Shown here: one piece after another, positions 16,891 to 26,498 of the stretch
Layout of the letters: every line of letters begins with the position of its first letter
How positions within the stretch are numbered: position 1 is the first letter of the stretch
Assembly (NCBI RefSeq): GCF_026242055.1
Contig: NZ_JAPJDL010000022.1
Location: 62,001-126,000 of the forward strand
Source of the DNA: Lentzea sp. NEAU-D7
GTDB taxonomy: Bacteria > Actinomycetota > Actinomycetes > Mycobacteriales > Pseudonocardiaceae
DNA: 64,000 nucleotides
Direction: 5' to 3'
Notes under the pieces: model-generated
Databases searched by the model: none
The model's input: only the letters and a program-made list of their open reading frames with translations
What the model was told of the DNA's origin: nothing
Translations under genes and position numbers: made by a program

Positions 16891-18546
16891 TCACAGCTCC
16901 CAGCCCTCGGCGAGCGTGCGCAGCAGCTCCTTCTGCCTGGTCTCCAGCACCGCGGGCGTCCACTCGGGCTGTGCGACCACCTGGCTGGTCAGCGCGAACG
17001 CGGCCACGCCGTTGCCGCTCAGGAAGTACTTGACCTTCTTGGTGGCGAAGTCCTTGTTGCCGGCCTGGGCGTTCTTCCACCTGTTGAGCAGCACGAGGTT
17101 CGCGAGCCGGTGGGTCCAGGTGGCGCGTTCCTCCGCGGAGAAGTCGCTCAGCCACACCGAGCCCTCCTTCGGGTTCTGCGGCAGGACGTGCTCCACCGTG
17201 ATGACCGGGAACTTGTAGACGGCTCCGGAGTCCCCTGCCAGCATCTCGTCGAGCCTGAGCAGCACGTACCTCCGCGTCTTCTGGACGAGGTAGAGCGCGC
17301 CGTCGAGCTGTCGCACGGTTTCGGCGCGTTCGCCGGCGTCGAGGACGAACGCCGGGGAGTCCAGCCCGCGCCCGGCCGCGAGGTCCCGCAGCAGGTTGGA
17401 GTACCTGATCACCCGGGGCGTGGTGTAGATGCGACGGATGAACATGCTGGCGGCGAGCCGCTCCAGTTTGCCGAGGAACCCGTCCAGCCAAACCGGGTCG
17501 TCACCGTGGTGGCGTACGGCCCACAGCGCGGGCGGCAACCAGTCGCTGTTGTCGATCTGAGCGAGGCGCCGGAACCACGAGTTGATCTGTTCGGCCTTGA
17601 CCGCCGACTCGTACCCGAAGTCGCGGATCTGTTCGTACGCCTCGGCGTAGGGCACCAGCACGTCGTCGACGAACTCGGCCTGCCGTCCCGACAGGTACTG
17701 GTTCAGCACCTGCTTCGGGAACTCGGTCATGAGGTCCTGCTTGGCGCGTTCCTTGGCGAAGATCATCCGGATGTACAGGAACAGGTCGGCGAAGTCGTTC
17801 CGGCCGAGCCTCACCTCGGCCTCGTCCCACTTCCTGGCGTACTCGTCGTCGAGCTCGCCGATGACCTTGGACTTGAAGATGTCCGCCGGCGAGAGGTCGA
17901 GCCCTCTGGCGTTCATCACGCTGAAGATCCGGTGCGCACTGGCCAGGTTCGGCGTGCTGACGACCACGAGGAACGTCTGCGCGCTGATCATCTTGACCAG
18001 CTGGAGCCTCGCCTGCTCGCCCAGTTCGACGAGAGCGGCCCGCAACGCCTTGGCGTTGTCGCGGATCGCCTTCTGCGCGTCGGTCTTCAGCACTCCGTCA
18101 CCGAGCGCGACCAGCTCTTCGATGTGACCGGGCTCCTGCACGTACGAACGGAAGAAGGCCTGGTCCCGGTCCCTGAGCGCAAGCCGCGGCTTCGCCTTGA
18201 GCCCGAGCAGCTCGTCGCCCTGCTCGACGATCATCTTGCCGAGCGAGTCGCGGATGCCTCCCGGTGCGGCGAGATCGCGGACGATCGCGAGGAGGATCGT
18301 GAGAGTCGTGAGCCTCTGCTGGCCGTCGATCACCTCCGAGTCGGCTTTGCCGTCGGTCTTGACGAGGACCATCGACCCGAGGAAGTACGGCTCGTCGCTG
18401 CCGACCGCTTCGACGAGGTCTTCGAGCAACTGGTGCGCCTGCTCCACCTCCCACGCGTAGGGCCGCTGGTAGTCGGGGATCCGGAAGTCGTAGTCACTGC
18501 CGAACACCTTGTGCAGCGGCACCTCGTGGGCTTCGAGCTTGTGCAT
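16891..18546 (-). CDS. DUF262/DUF1524 (GmrSD-like) protein
   Basis: 551 residues from ATG 18546 (MHKLEAHEVPLHKVFG). The N-terminal DUF262 part has the ParB/Srx-like signature: IPDYQRPYAWE (~25-35), then EVIDGQQRLTTLTILL with DGQQR. The C-terminal DUF1524 HNH-type nuclease motif is VEHVLPQNP, then RLANLVLLNRWKNAQAGNKDF. Single-chain proteins with both domains are modification-dependent restriction enzymes (GmrSD type) that hydrolyse NTPs and cut modified phage DNA. No methyltransferase or other defence gene is adjacent, which fits type IV enzymes. It diverges from the small protein gene at 18653. Confidence 0.85.
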   Translation of the reverse strand: MHKLEAHEVPLHKVFGSDYDFRIPDYQRPYAWEVEQAHQLLEDLVEAVGSDEPYFLGSMVLVKTDGKADSEVIDGQQRLTTLTILLAIVRDLAAPGGIRDSLGKMIVEQGDELLGLKAKPRLALRDRDQAFFRSYVQEPGHIEELVALGDGVLKTDAQKAIRDNAKALRAALVELGEQARLQLVKMISAQTFLVVVSTPNLASAHRIFSVMNARGLDLSPADIFKSKVIGELDDEYARKWDEAEVRLGRNDFADLFLYIRMIFAKERAKQDLMTEFPKQVLNQYLSGRQAEFVDDVLVPYAEAYEQIRDFGYESAVKAEQINSWFRRLAQIDNSDWLPPALWAVRHHGDDPVWLDGFLGKLERLAASMFIRRIYTTPRVIRYSNLLRDLAAGRGLDSPAFVLDAGERAETVRQLDGALYLVQKTRRYVLLRLDEMLAGDSGAVYKFPVITVEHVLPQNPKEGSVWLSDFSAEERATWTHRLANLVLLNRWKNAQAGNKDFATKKVKYFLSGNGVAAFALTSQVVAQPEWTPAVLETRQKELLRTLAEGWEL

Positions 18547-18652
18547 GATCGCCTCATCGGAGAGGCGTCGGCCGTCGTTACGATCTGCGGGATCGTCTGA
18601 CTGACACCAGAATCGGCCGTGATCGCCCCCACTTCCCGGAGGTATGAAGATC

Positions 18653-18877
18653 ATGGCCATCACCGTGAACCTCGACATGCTGCTCGACAAGGCTTACGAG
18701 AACCTCCCGCTCACCGAGATCCTGGACGCCCCCGTCGACGCGCTGCAGGGCGTGAGCGCCGGTGACGCCGAGAAGCTGAAGGCCGCGTTCAACATCAAGA
18801 CCGTGCGTGACCTGGGCACCAACAAGTACTTCCGCGCGGCCGTGACGTTGCTCGACCTGGAGACGACGGCTCGTTAG
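18653..18877 (+). CDS. 74-aa helix-hairpin-helix-like protein
   Basis: 74 residues from ATG 18653, with GGAGG 10 nt upstream; the ATG at 18644 is too close to that site. The sequence is helical throughout. Its middle, LQGVSAGDAEKLKAAFNIKT followed by VRDLG, resembles a helix-hairpin-helix unit of the kind that binds DNA or protein. It diverges from the GmrSD-like gene 106 bp away; any functional tie is unproven. It ends overlapping the stop of the convergent GNAT gene. Confidence 0.75.
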   Translation: MAITVNLDMLLDKAYENLPLTEILDAPVDALQGVSAGDAEKLKAAFNIKTVRDLGTNKYFRAAVTLLDLETTAR

Positions 18878-19308
18878 AGCACGATTCGGTAGTGGACGAA
18901 CGGCGTCTTCTCCGCGATCTGGTCGTAGAGCCTGCGGGCGGTCTCGTTGCTCTCGCTGGTGTGCCAGTAGACGCGGCAGCAGTCCTGCCGCTTCGCCCAT
19001 TCCGCCACCGCCTCGACGAGCGCGCGGCCGACACCTCGGCCGCGCGCCTCGGGGGTGGTGAAGAGGTCCTGCAGGTAGCAGACGTCCGGGCCGGACGTGC
19101 TGGGGTGCTTGAAGAAGTGCGTGATGCCGGCCAAGGTGCCGTCGACGCGGGCGCATAGGGCGTGGATGTTGTTGTTCGCCTGGAACGCTTCCCACTTCTC
19201 GTCGTAGATCTCCGCTGGCAGCGTGCGTTCGTAGAAGGTGTTGTAGCCCTCGAAGAGCTCCTGCCACCTGGCTCGGTCCGCGGGTTCGAGTGGGCCGATC
19301 GCGATCAT
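18874..19308 (-). CDS. GNAT-family N-acetyltransferase
   Basis: 144 residues from ATG 19308 (MIAIGPLEPADRARW), chosen because AAAGGA lies 5-10 nt upstream; a GTG at 19329 is upstream. The acetyl-CoA loop is TPEARGRGVGRALVEA (R-G-x-G-x-G pattern), and ARRLYDQIA closes the fold as in other GNATs. Acceptor unknown, probably a small amine. Confidence 0.85.
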   Translation of the reverse strand: MIAIGPLEPADRARWQELFEGYNTFYERTLPAEIYDEKWEAFQANNNIHALCARVDGTLAGITHFFKHPSTSGPDVCYLQDLFTTPEARGRGVGRALVEAVAEWAKRQDCCRVYWHTSESNETARRLYDQIAEKTPFVHYRIVL

Positions 19309-19337
19309 GTTGATCCTTTCTGTGGTCACCCGGTTGG

Positions 19338-19763
19338 ATGACCCCCGTGTCGACGACCCTCACCACCGAGCTGCTGCTGCACCGCGCGGGTACCAAGTCG
19401 TACTGGCGCGGTCTGACCTACCGCGAAGCGGTGCTGTCCCTGCGGGTGCACAGCCGTCACGTGGCGGCGCGGGTGCGGGGTGGTGACGAGGACGCGTACG
19501 CGGTGGAACTGTCGTGGTCGGGGACTCATCTGATGGGGGCGTGCAGCTGTCCGCACGGGTCGGAGGGGTTCTTCTGCAAGCATTGCGTGGCTGTCGGGCT
19601 GGTGTTGCTCGACCGGGGCGAGACGGTGCCGCCGCCGGACGCCGAGGACGTCGAGCTCAAGGACGTGCTGAGAACGCTCCCGCCCGAGGTGCTGCGGGAA
19701 CTGCTGTACGAGCAGGCCGCGGGTGACCCCGAGCTGCGGGCGCGGATCATGTCATCGCTCTGA
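19338..19763 (+). CDS. SWIM zinc-finger protein
   Basis: 141 residues from ATG 19338; GTG 19347 is an alternative. A SWIM finger spans residues ~67-83: CSCPHGSEGFFCKHCVAV (C-x-C-...-C-x-H). SWIM fingers bind DNA or protein, and in bacteria they often accompany helicases. Here the finger stands on a short protein with an acidic tail (DAEDVELKDVLRTLPPEVL). Divergent from the GNAT gene. Its end overlaps the end of the convergent secreted protein gene by 12 bp. Confidence 0.8.
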   Translation: MTPVSTTLTTELLLHRAGTKSYWRGLTYREAVLSLRVHSRHVAARVRGGDEDAYAVELSWSGTHLMGACSCPHGSEGFFCKHCVAVGLVLLDRGETVPPPDAEDVELKDVLRTLPPEVLRELLYEQAAGDPELRARIMSSL

Positions 19764-20276
19764 GTGGATGCCGCAGAACTGCGTTTCCGGCGGAATCTTG
19801 CACACGGAGCCCGGTGGGTGCATCGCGGCCGCCAGCGCCCAACCGGCGGGCGTGCGGTCGAAGATCAGGACGTGACCCGTGGCGAAGGTGCTGTGCGTGA
19901 CGCCGGCGGGCTTGCCGAAGTGGAGTTCGGTCACCTCCCGGACGTGGACGACGGCGCTGCCGTCCTGGGCCACCACGATCCGGTCCGGCTCGGTGCGGAC
20001 CTTCGCGTGCGAGTAGCCGCCGAGCGCGGACGCGCTGTACCGCGCACGACGGTCGGCCAGCTTGGTCTCGTCGACCCGCAACCGGGTGGCGAACGCCTCG
20101 GTCGTGGGCACGCCGAAGCCCGGCGCCTGCGGACGGGTGGTGATCTTGTCGGCCCGGCGTTCGAGGTAGAGCTGGGTCAGGTCGGCCAGCTGCCGGTGAT
20201 CGTCGGCCGGCAGGTGTGCCGGTGCCGCCGAGGCGGCCGCCACCAGCACCGGCGCGAGCAGGACGGCCGATCTCAT
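19752..20276 (-). CDS. secreted protein of unknown function
   Basis: 174 residues from ATG 20276 with a signal peptide (MRSAVLLAPVLVAAASAAPA). The mature part has a helix, then strands such as RIVVAQDGSAVVHVREVTEL and GHVLIFDRTPAGWALAAAMH, in keeping with an NTF2-like/SnoaL-like fold. Two Cys near the end (VCKIP, QFCGIH) could form a disulfide. I do not recognise a named family. Confidence 0.75.
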   Translation of the reverse strand: MRSAVLLAPVLVAAASAAPAHLPADDHRQLADLTQLYLERRADKITTRPQAPGFGVPTTEAFATRLRVDETKLADRRARYSASALGGYSHAKVRTEPDRIVVAQDGSAVVHVREVTELHFGKPAGVTHSTFATGHVLIFDRTPAGWALAAAMHPPGSVCKIPPETQFCGIHSER

Positions 20277-20334
20277 TCGCGAACCCCCATCCGCGCCGAC
20301 TGTCCTGTGGACGCACGGCCTCCGGCGGGGTTGC

Positions 20335-20835
20335 TCAGAGGGGTGTTCCGCACGCGTACGCCACCAGGTTCACGCCCGGCACCGGCGTCCAGTCGCGCTC
20401 CGGTAAGCGCGTGAACCCCAGCCGCTCGTACAACCGGTGCGCCGCCACCATCTTCTCCGACGACGACAGGACGACGTGGGTCGCGCCCGCCGCCTGCGCC
20501 TTGGCGAACACGGCCCGCACCAGGGCCTCGCCGACGCCGCGGCCGCGGGCCGCCGCCGACACCGCCAGCATGCGGAACTCCAGCTCGCCCGGCCGGGAGA
20601 TCTCCGCGTAGGGCGTGCCGGGGCGCACCACCGTCACTGATCCCAGGACCGTGCCCGACTCGTCCTGGGCGACGAGCAGCTCGGCGTCGCGGAAGCGCGA
20701 CTCGGCGTCCGAGAGGACGCTCGCGTAGTTGTCGTGGGCGTCCACGAAGCCGTCGGCGACGTAGGCCTCGACCGTGATGGAGCCGACCGCCGGCAGGTCG
20801 GCCTCCGTCGCCGGGCGGATGATCAGGTCAGCCAT
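20335..20835 (-). CDS. GNAT-family N-acetyltransferase
   Basis: 166 residues from ATG 20835, overlapping the ligA stop by 8 bp, so it is co-transcribed with ligA. The acetyl-CoA site is LAVSAAARGRGVGEALVRA, and KMVAAHRLYERLGFTRLPER is the typical C-terminal GNAT segment. Acceptor unknown. Confidence 0.88.
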   Translation of the reverse strand: MADLIIRPATEADLPAVGSITVEAYVADGFVDAHDNYASVLSDAESRFRDAELLVAQDESGTVLGSVTVVRPGTPYAEISRPGELEFRMLAVSAAARGRGVGEALVRAVFAKAQAAGATHVVLSSSEKMVAAHRLYERLGFTRLPERDWTPVPGVNLVAYACGTPL

Positions 20836-22951
20836 CTGCGCCTTCTTCCACTGAGCCGTCTTCGACCGGGAGGGCCACCTCCCGCGCCGCGTCGGGGCCC
20901 TGCTCCAGCAGAACGCGGAAGCCTGCCTCGTCGAGGACCGGCACCTTCAGCGAGACGGCCTTGTCGTACTTGGATCCTGGCGAGTCGCCGACCACCACGA
21001 AAGCGGTTTTCTTGGAGACCGAGCCCGCCGCCTTGCCGCCGCGGGCGAGGATCGACTCCTTGGCCGAGTCGCGCGAGTACTCCGCCAGCGAGCCGGTGAC
21101 CACGATGGACAGGCCTTCGAGGTTGCGTTCGATGGACGCGTCGCGCTCGTCCTCCATCCGCACGCCGGCGGCCCGCCAGCGCTCGACGACGTGCTGGCGC
21201 CACTCCGTCTCCCGCCACTCGACCACGGCCGTGGCGATGGTCTGGCCCACGCCCTCGGCACCGGCCAGCGCCTCCTCGGGAGCCTCGATGATCGCGTCCA
21301 TCGAGCCGAACTGCTGGGCCAGCGCGCGGGCGGCCGTCGGCCCGACGTGACGGATCGACAGCGCGACCAGCACCCTCCACAGAGGACGCTGCTTCGCGGC
21401 CTCCAGGTTGTCGATCAGCTTCAGCGCGTTCGCGGACAGTTCGCCGTTCTTCGTCGTGAAGCGCTCGACCTGCCGCAACGCCTCCGCGTCGAGGTCGAAC
21501 AGGTCGGCCTCGTTGGTGTAGATCGTGGACTCGGTGATCGCCGCGGCCGCCTCGTAGCCGAGCACCTCGATGTCGAGCGCGGCGCGGGAGGCGAGGTACG
21601 CCAGGCGTTCGCGCAGCTGACCGGGGCACGTCTCCGCGTTGGGGCAGCGGATGTCGACGTCGCCCTCCTTCATCGGGCGCAGGACGGAGTTGCACTCGGG
21701 ACACCTCGCCGGCATCTCGAACTCGCGCGCGTCGGCCGGGCGCGCGGCCAGCACCGGGCCGAGCACCTCGGGGATCACGTCGCCCGCCTTGCGGATGACG
21801 ATGCGGTCGCCGATCAGCACGCCCTTGCGCTTGACCTCCGACCCGTTGTGCAGGGTGGCCCGCGCGACCGTGGAACCGGCCACCTTCACCGGTTCCATCA
21901 CCGCGAACGGCGTCACCCGGCCGGTGCGGCCCACCTGGACCTGGATGTCGAGCAGGGTGGTGGTGGCCTCCTCCGGCGGGTACTTGTACGCGATGGCCCA
22001 CCTCGGGGCGCGCGACGTCGTGCCCAGGCGCCGTTGCAGCGACACCTCGTCGACCTTGACCACCAGCCCGTCGATCTCGTGGACCGCGTCGTGCCGGTGC
22101 TCGCCCCAGTACTCGACCTTCTTGCGGACGTCCGCCGGGTCGGTGAGCACCTCGGTGTGAGAGGAGACCGGCAGGCCCCACGCCTTGAGCGCCTCGTAGG
22201 CGAGCGACTGGCGGGCGACCTCGAAGCCCTGGGACCTGCCGATGCCGTGGCAGATCATCCGCAGCTTGCGCGAGGCGGTGACTTTCGGGTCCTTCTGCCG
22301 CAACGACCCGGCGGCGGTGTTGCGCGGGTTCGCGAACGGCGGCTTGCCCTGCTCGACCAGCGAGGCGTTGAGCGCCAGGAAGTCCTCGACCGCGAAGAAG
22401 ACCTCGCCGCGCACCTCGACCAGGTCGGGCACCGGGTACTCGGCGGACCCCTTCAGCACCACGGGGACGTCCGCGATCGTGCGGACGTTCAGCGTCACGT
22501 CCTCGCCCGTGCGGCCGTCGCCACGCGTGAGCGCCCGCGTCAGCCGGCCCTTCTCGTAGAGGAGGTTGATCGCGAGGCCGTCGATCTTCAGCTCGCACAG
22601 GAAGTGCGTGCCGGAGCCGATCTCCTTCTGGACCCGCTCGAACCAGGCCGTCAGCTCGTCCTGGGCGAAGACGTTGTCGAGGCTGAGCATGCGCTCCAGG
22701 TGGTCGACCGCCTTGAACTCCGTCGAGAACGTGCCGCCGACGAGCTGCGTCGGCGACTCGGGCGTGGCGAGGCCGGGGTGCTCGGCCTCGAGCGCCTCCA
22801 GCTGCTTGAGCATCGCGTCGAACTCACCATCGGTGACGATCGGGTCGTCCAGCACGTAGTAGCGGAACTGGTGCGAGCGCACCTCTTCCGCGAGCACGGC
22901 ATGCCGCTCGCGCACCTCTGCGGGGACGTCTTCAAGGCTCTCGCTGGTCAC
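20828..22951 (-). CDS. ligA: NAD-dependent DNA ligase
   Basis: 707 residues from GTG 22951. It seals nicks in replication and repair using NAD. The domains are in order: Ia domain at 1-75, adenylation domain with CELKIDGLA (Lys122 is the AMP-accepting residue), OB fold, a four-Cys zinc finger (CPECN...CPNAETCPG, ~410-435), helix-hairpin-helix repeats (~480-600) and a C-terminal BRCT domain (~620-690). Length is normal. It is the essential ligase expected in this syntenic block. Confidence 0.97.
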   Translation of the reverse strand: MTSESLEDVPAEVRERHAVLAEEVRSHQFRYYVLDDPIVTDGEFDAMLKQLEALEAEHPGLATPESPTQLVGGTFSTEFKAVDHLERMLSLDNVFAQDELTAWFERVQKEIGSGTHFLCELKIDGLAINLLYEKGRLTRALTRGDGRTGEDVTLNVRTIADVPVVLKGSAEYPVPDLVEVRGEVFFAVEDFLALNASLVEQGKPPFANPRNTAAGSLRQKDPKVTASRKLRMICHGIGRSQGFEVARQSLAYEALKAWGLPVSSHTEVLTDPADVRKKVEYWGEHRHDAVHEIDGLVVKVDEVSLQRRLGTTSRAPRWAIAYKYPPEEATTTLLDIQVQVGRTGRVTPFAVMEPVKVAGSTVARATLHNGSEVKRKGVLIGDRIVIRKAGDVIPEVLGPVLAARPADAREFEMPARCPECNSVLRPMKEGDVDIRCPNAETCPGQLRERLAYLASRAALDIEVLGYEAAAAITESTIYTNEADLFDLDAEALRQVERFTTKNGELSANALKLIDNLEAAKQRPLWRVLVALSIRHVGPTAARALAQQFGSMDAIIEAPEEALAGAEGVGQTIATAVVEWRETEWRQHVVERWRAAGVRMEDERDASIERNLEGLSIVVTGSLAEYSRDSAKESILARGGKAAGSVSKKTAFVVVGDSPGSKYDKAVSLKVPVLDEAGFRVLLEQGPDAAREVALPVEDGSVEEGADG

Positions 22952-22984
22952 GTGCCACAGCTTAGTGACCAGGTCCGACAGTTT

Positions 22985-23638
22985 TCAGCGCTCCGCCTGC
23001 CCGGCGAGTTCGCGCACCAGGGAACGCAGCTCCAGCAGGCTGATCGTGCCCTGCGGTTCCAGCTCCGCGGTCTCCACGCGCCGCAGCCGCTCCCCTGCCA
23101 GCCGCTCGCCCAGAGTGACGTCCAGGGGCAGGAACGTCATGGTCTGGCGGTGCTGGTCGCTCAGGCCGGCCAGCGCCGGGTGGTAGACCGCGACGTCCAC
23201 GACGTCACCGTCCACCTGGGCCACCACGCGGTAGTCGCCCAGCCGCATCCTGACCTGGCCGAGGTTCACGACCACCTCGGTCGGGTCGGGCACCGGCGGC
23301 ACGGAGTCGTGGAACTCCCACACCATGTCCGACGGCGGCGCGGCGTTGATCCACGCGTCGGTGTACGGGCGCAGCCTCGGGTCCTCCTGACCGGTGATCA
23401 CCAGCGCGTACATGGCCATGTGGCCCTGTTCGAGCGAGAACACCAGGTCCGGGTGCAACGCGCTCACCAGGTCCTCGAGCTCGTCCTCGACGCGGTGCGG
23501 CTCGCCGTCGCCGAGCGCCGCGCTGACCACGGGGACCAGCTCGAACCACCGTTCCCAGAAGCGTTGTGCCGCTTCCTCGGCGTTCGGCAGGTGGGCCGGG
23601 GCGACGTCCTCGGCTTTGCGGCGGCGGAACCACTTCAT
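22985..23638 (-). CDS. conserved actinobacterial protein of unknown function
   Basis: 217 residues from ATG 23638 (MKWFRRRKAEDVAPAH). An amphipathic, Trp-rich N-terminus (FWERWFELVPVVSAAL) is followed by alternating strands such as VVVNLGQVRMRLGDYRVVA and a helical C-terminus (LLELRSLVRELAGQ). There is no signal or membrane segment. No motif lets me assign a reaction. It follows the YdeI-like gene by 5 bp. Confidence 0.75.
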   Translation of the reverse strand: MKWFRRRKAEDVAPAHLPNAEEAAQRFWERWFELVPVVSAALGDGEPHRVEDELEDLVSALHPDLVFSLEQGHMAMYALVITGQEDPRLRPYTDAWINAAPPSDMVWEFHDSVPPVPDPTEVVVNLGQVRMRLGDYRVVAQVDGDVVDVAVYHPALAGLSDQHRQTMTFLPLDVTLGERLAGERLRRVETAELEPQGTISLLELRSLVRELAGQAER

Positions 23639-23643
23639 GATTC

Positions 23644-24201
23644 TCAAGGGTAGAGCTTTCGTCCGTCCGCCAGCATTTCCACGAACTGGGCGATGCGCCG
23701 CTGCCGCGTCTCCGGCCTCTTCGCGTCGTGGATCCGCACCAGCACGGCGTACCTGTTCTGGCTGTTGAGCGTCTTGAAGAACTCGGCGGCCTTCGGGTTG
23801 GCCTCCAGCGCCTCGGTGAGGTCGTCCGGCACCTCGATCGTCGCCGGTCCCGCGTAGGCGGCCTCCCAGCGGCCGTCCGCTTTGGCCTTCTCGACCTCGG
23901 CCATGCCCGCCGGCAGCATCTTGCCCGCGGCGATCAGTTCCTCGACCTTGCCGCAGTTGCGCTTGGACCACTTGCTGCGCGCCGTGCGCGGCGTCCAGCG
24001 CTGCGAGTAGTAGGTCTCGTCGATGGACCGCACGAGCCCATCGATCCACCCGTGGCACAGGGCGACGTCCAGCGCCTCGCCGTAGGTGATCGTCCTGATC
24101 CCCGACCCCTTCTTGGCGTACTTGATCCACAGCTCGGTCTCGCTCGCGCCGTTCTCGTGCAGCCAGGCGTCGAACTCGGCCGGACCCTCGAAGACGATCA
24201 A
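23644..24201 (-). CDS. YdeI/OmpD-associated-family protein
   Basis: 185 residues from TTG 24201 with a good ribosome site (GGAGGG, about 5 nt). The family signature is clear: AEFDAWLHENGASETELWIK, then LDVALCHGWIDGLVRSID, then YYSQRWTPRTARSKWSKRN, and a C-terminal RIHDAKRPETRQRRIAQFVE. Members are widespread; many have a bacteriocin-protection annotation of uncertain basis. The start overlaps the stop of the upstream membrane protein gene. Confidence 0.88.
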   Translation of the reverse strand: MIVFEGPAEFDAWLHENGASETELWIKYAKKGSGIRTITYGEALDVALCHGWIDGLVRSIDETYYSQRWTPRTARSKWSKRNCGKVEELIAAGKMLPAGMAEVEKAKADGRWEAAYAGPATIEVPDDLTEALEANPKAAEFFKTLNSQNRYAVLVRIHDAKRPETRQRRIAQFVEMLADGRKLYP

Positions 24202-24719
24202 CGCACCCTCCTCAGGCAGAGCGTCATCTCCTCATAGGGAACACCGAGTTCGGCCTCTTCGGGGCAACTTCCGGCAGCAACGTCGACGACCTGCACGTTC
24301 ACCCGCGGCGCCGCGCAGTCGAACTTGGACACGACGGACCTCTGCAGGTCGTCGGTGTCGAGCTCGAAGCAGTCGCCGGGCTCGGCGTTGGGCAGCAGGC
24401 ACAGCGCCGCGTTGTGCCTGGTGTCGCGCAACACCTTGTAGTCGCCGCGCGGGCACTTGCCGCTCGTCTCGGTCAGGACGGTCCCGACCTTCAGCGCGGC
24501 GCGGCCGCCTCGGCAGTCGACGACCGTGAGGCCCTGGTCGTTCTCACCGGGACCGCTGAACTTCACGCAGATGCCCTTTTCCGCCTTGGAGTAGTCGGTG
24601 AGGAACATCGACTCCGGCGCCGACTGCGCGGGTTCGTCGGTTCCGCTGAACGCCCACCACACGCCGAGATAGGCCAGCACGGCAAGTACGCACACCATCA
24701 CGGTCCGTCTCACGACCAC
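24198..24719 (-). CDS. membrane-anchored Cys-containing protein (LppU/septum-formation-like)
   Basis: About 173 residues from GTG 24719 (GTG 24713 also possible). One N-terminal membrane anchor (VMVCVLAVLAYLGVWWAF) precedes an extracytoplasmic domain with Cys residues spaced as in LppU/septum-formation-type domains: GICVKF, VVDCRGG, SGKCPRGDYKVL, AALCLLPNAEPGDCFELD, FDCAAPRVNVQVV and TLCLRR. The six-plus Cys are likely disulfide-bonded outside the cell. Function unknown. Confidence 0.75.
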   Translation of the reverse strand: MVVRRTVMVCVLAVLAYLGVWWAFSGTDEPAQSAPESMFLTDYSKAEKGICVKFSGPGENDQGLTVVDCRGGRAALKVGTVLTETSGKCPRGDYKVLRDTRHNAALCLLPNAEPGDCFELDTDDLQRSVVSKFDCAAPRVNVQVVDVAAGSCPEEAELGVPYEEMTLCLRRVR

Positions 24720-24783
24720 GCTGCGGATTATGGAGGCGAAAATCGAGTGGCGCGCGATGGCGCAGTTGGCCACAGTGCGGCTC

Positions 24784-25249
24784 ATGCTGATCCGGCGGGA
24801 GACACCCGCAGACATCGACGCCATCCGCACCGTCACGAACCTCGCGTTCAAGAACGGGCCGGAGGCTCCGCTGATCGACTGGTTGCGCGCGGACGAGGGC
24901 TGGATCCCGGAGTTCTCACTGGTGGAGGACGAGGTTCGCGGCCACGTCGTGTGCACGCGCGGGTACGTCGGCGAGGTGCCCGCTCTCGGACTCGGGCCGA
25001 TCGCCGTGCATCCCTCGCACCAACGCGCCGGCATCGGGTCGGCGTTGATGCACGCGGTTCTCGGCGCGGCCGAGGCGCGCGGCGAGCGCGCGGTCATCCT
25101 GTTGGGTGACCCGAACTACTACTCGCGGTTCGGCTTCAGGCTCGCTTCGGAGTTCGGGATCACGCCGCCGGACCCCGAGTGGGGGCCGTACTTCCAGGCC
25201 CGGCTCTTCGCGGAGGTGCCCGCAGGCCCGTTCCGGTACGCGGAGCCGT

Positions 25250-25263
<14 letters not shown>
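24784..25263 (+). CDS. GNAT-family N-acetyltransferase (YhbS-like)
   Basis: 159 residues from ATG 24784 (MLIRRETPADIDAIRTV), which is where the family homology begins; upstream ATGs at 24730 and 24757 are less likely. The acetyl-CoA loop is VHPSHQRAGIGSALMHAVL, and GDPNYYSRFGFRLASEFGI is typical for YhbS-like members. Its last 14 bp overlap the end of the convergent secreted protein gene. Confidence 0.85.
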
Positions 25264-26460
<1,197 letters not shown>

Positions 26461-26498
26461 AAGTCCGAATTGGACACCCGGGCCCGCACCGGCGCCAC

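Noticed and set aside
21191..23653. 820-codon open frame antisense to ligA
   Set aside because: ligA is unambiguous on the other strand; the antisense peptide is low-complexity Arg/Leu/Val.
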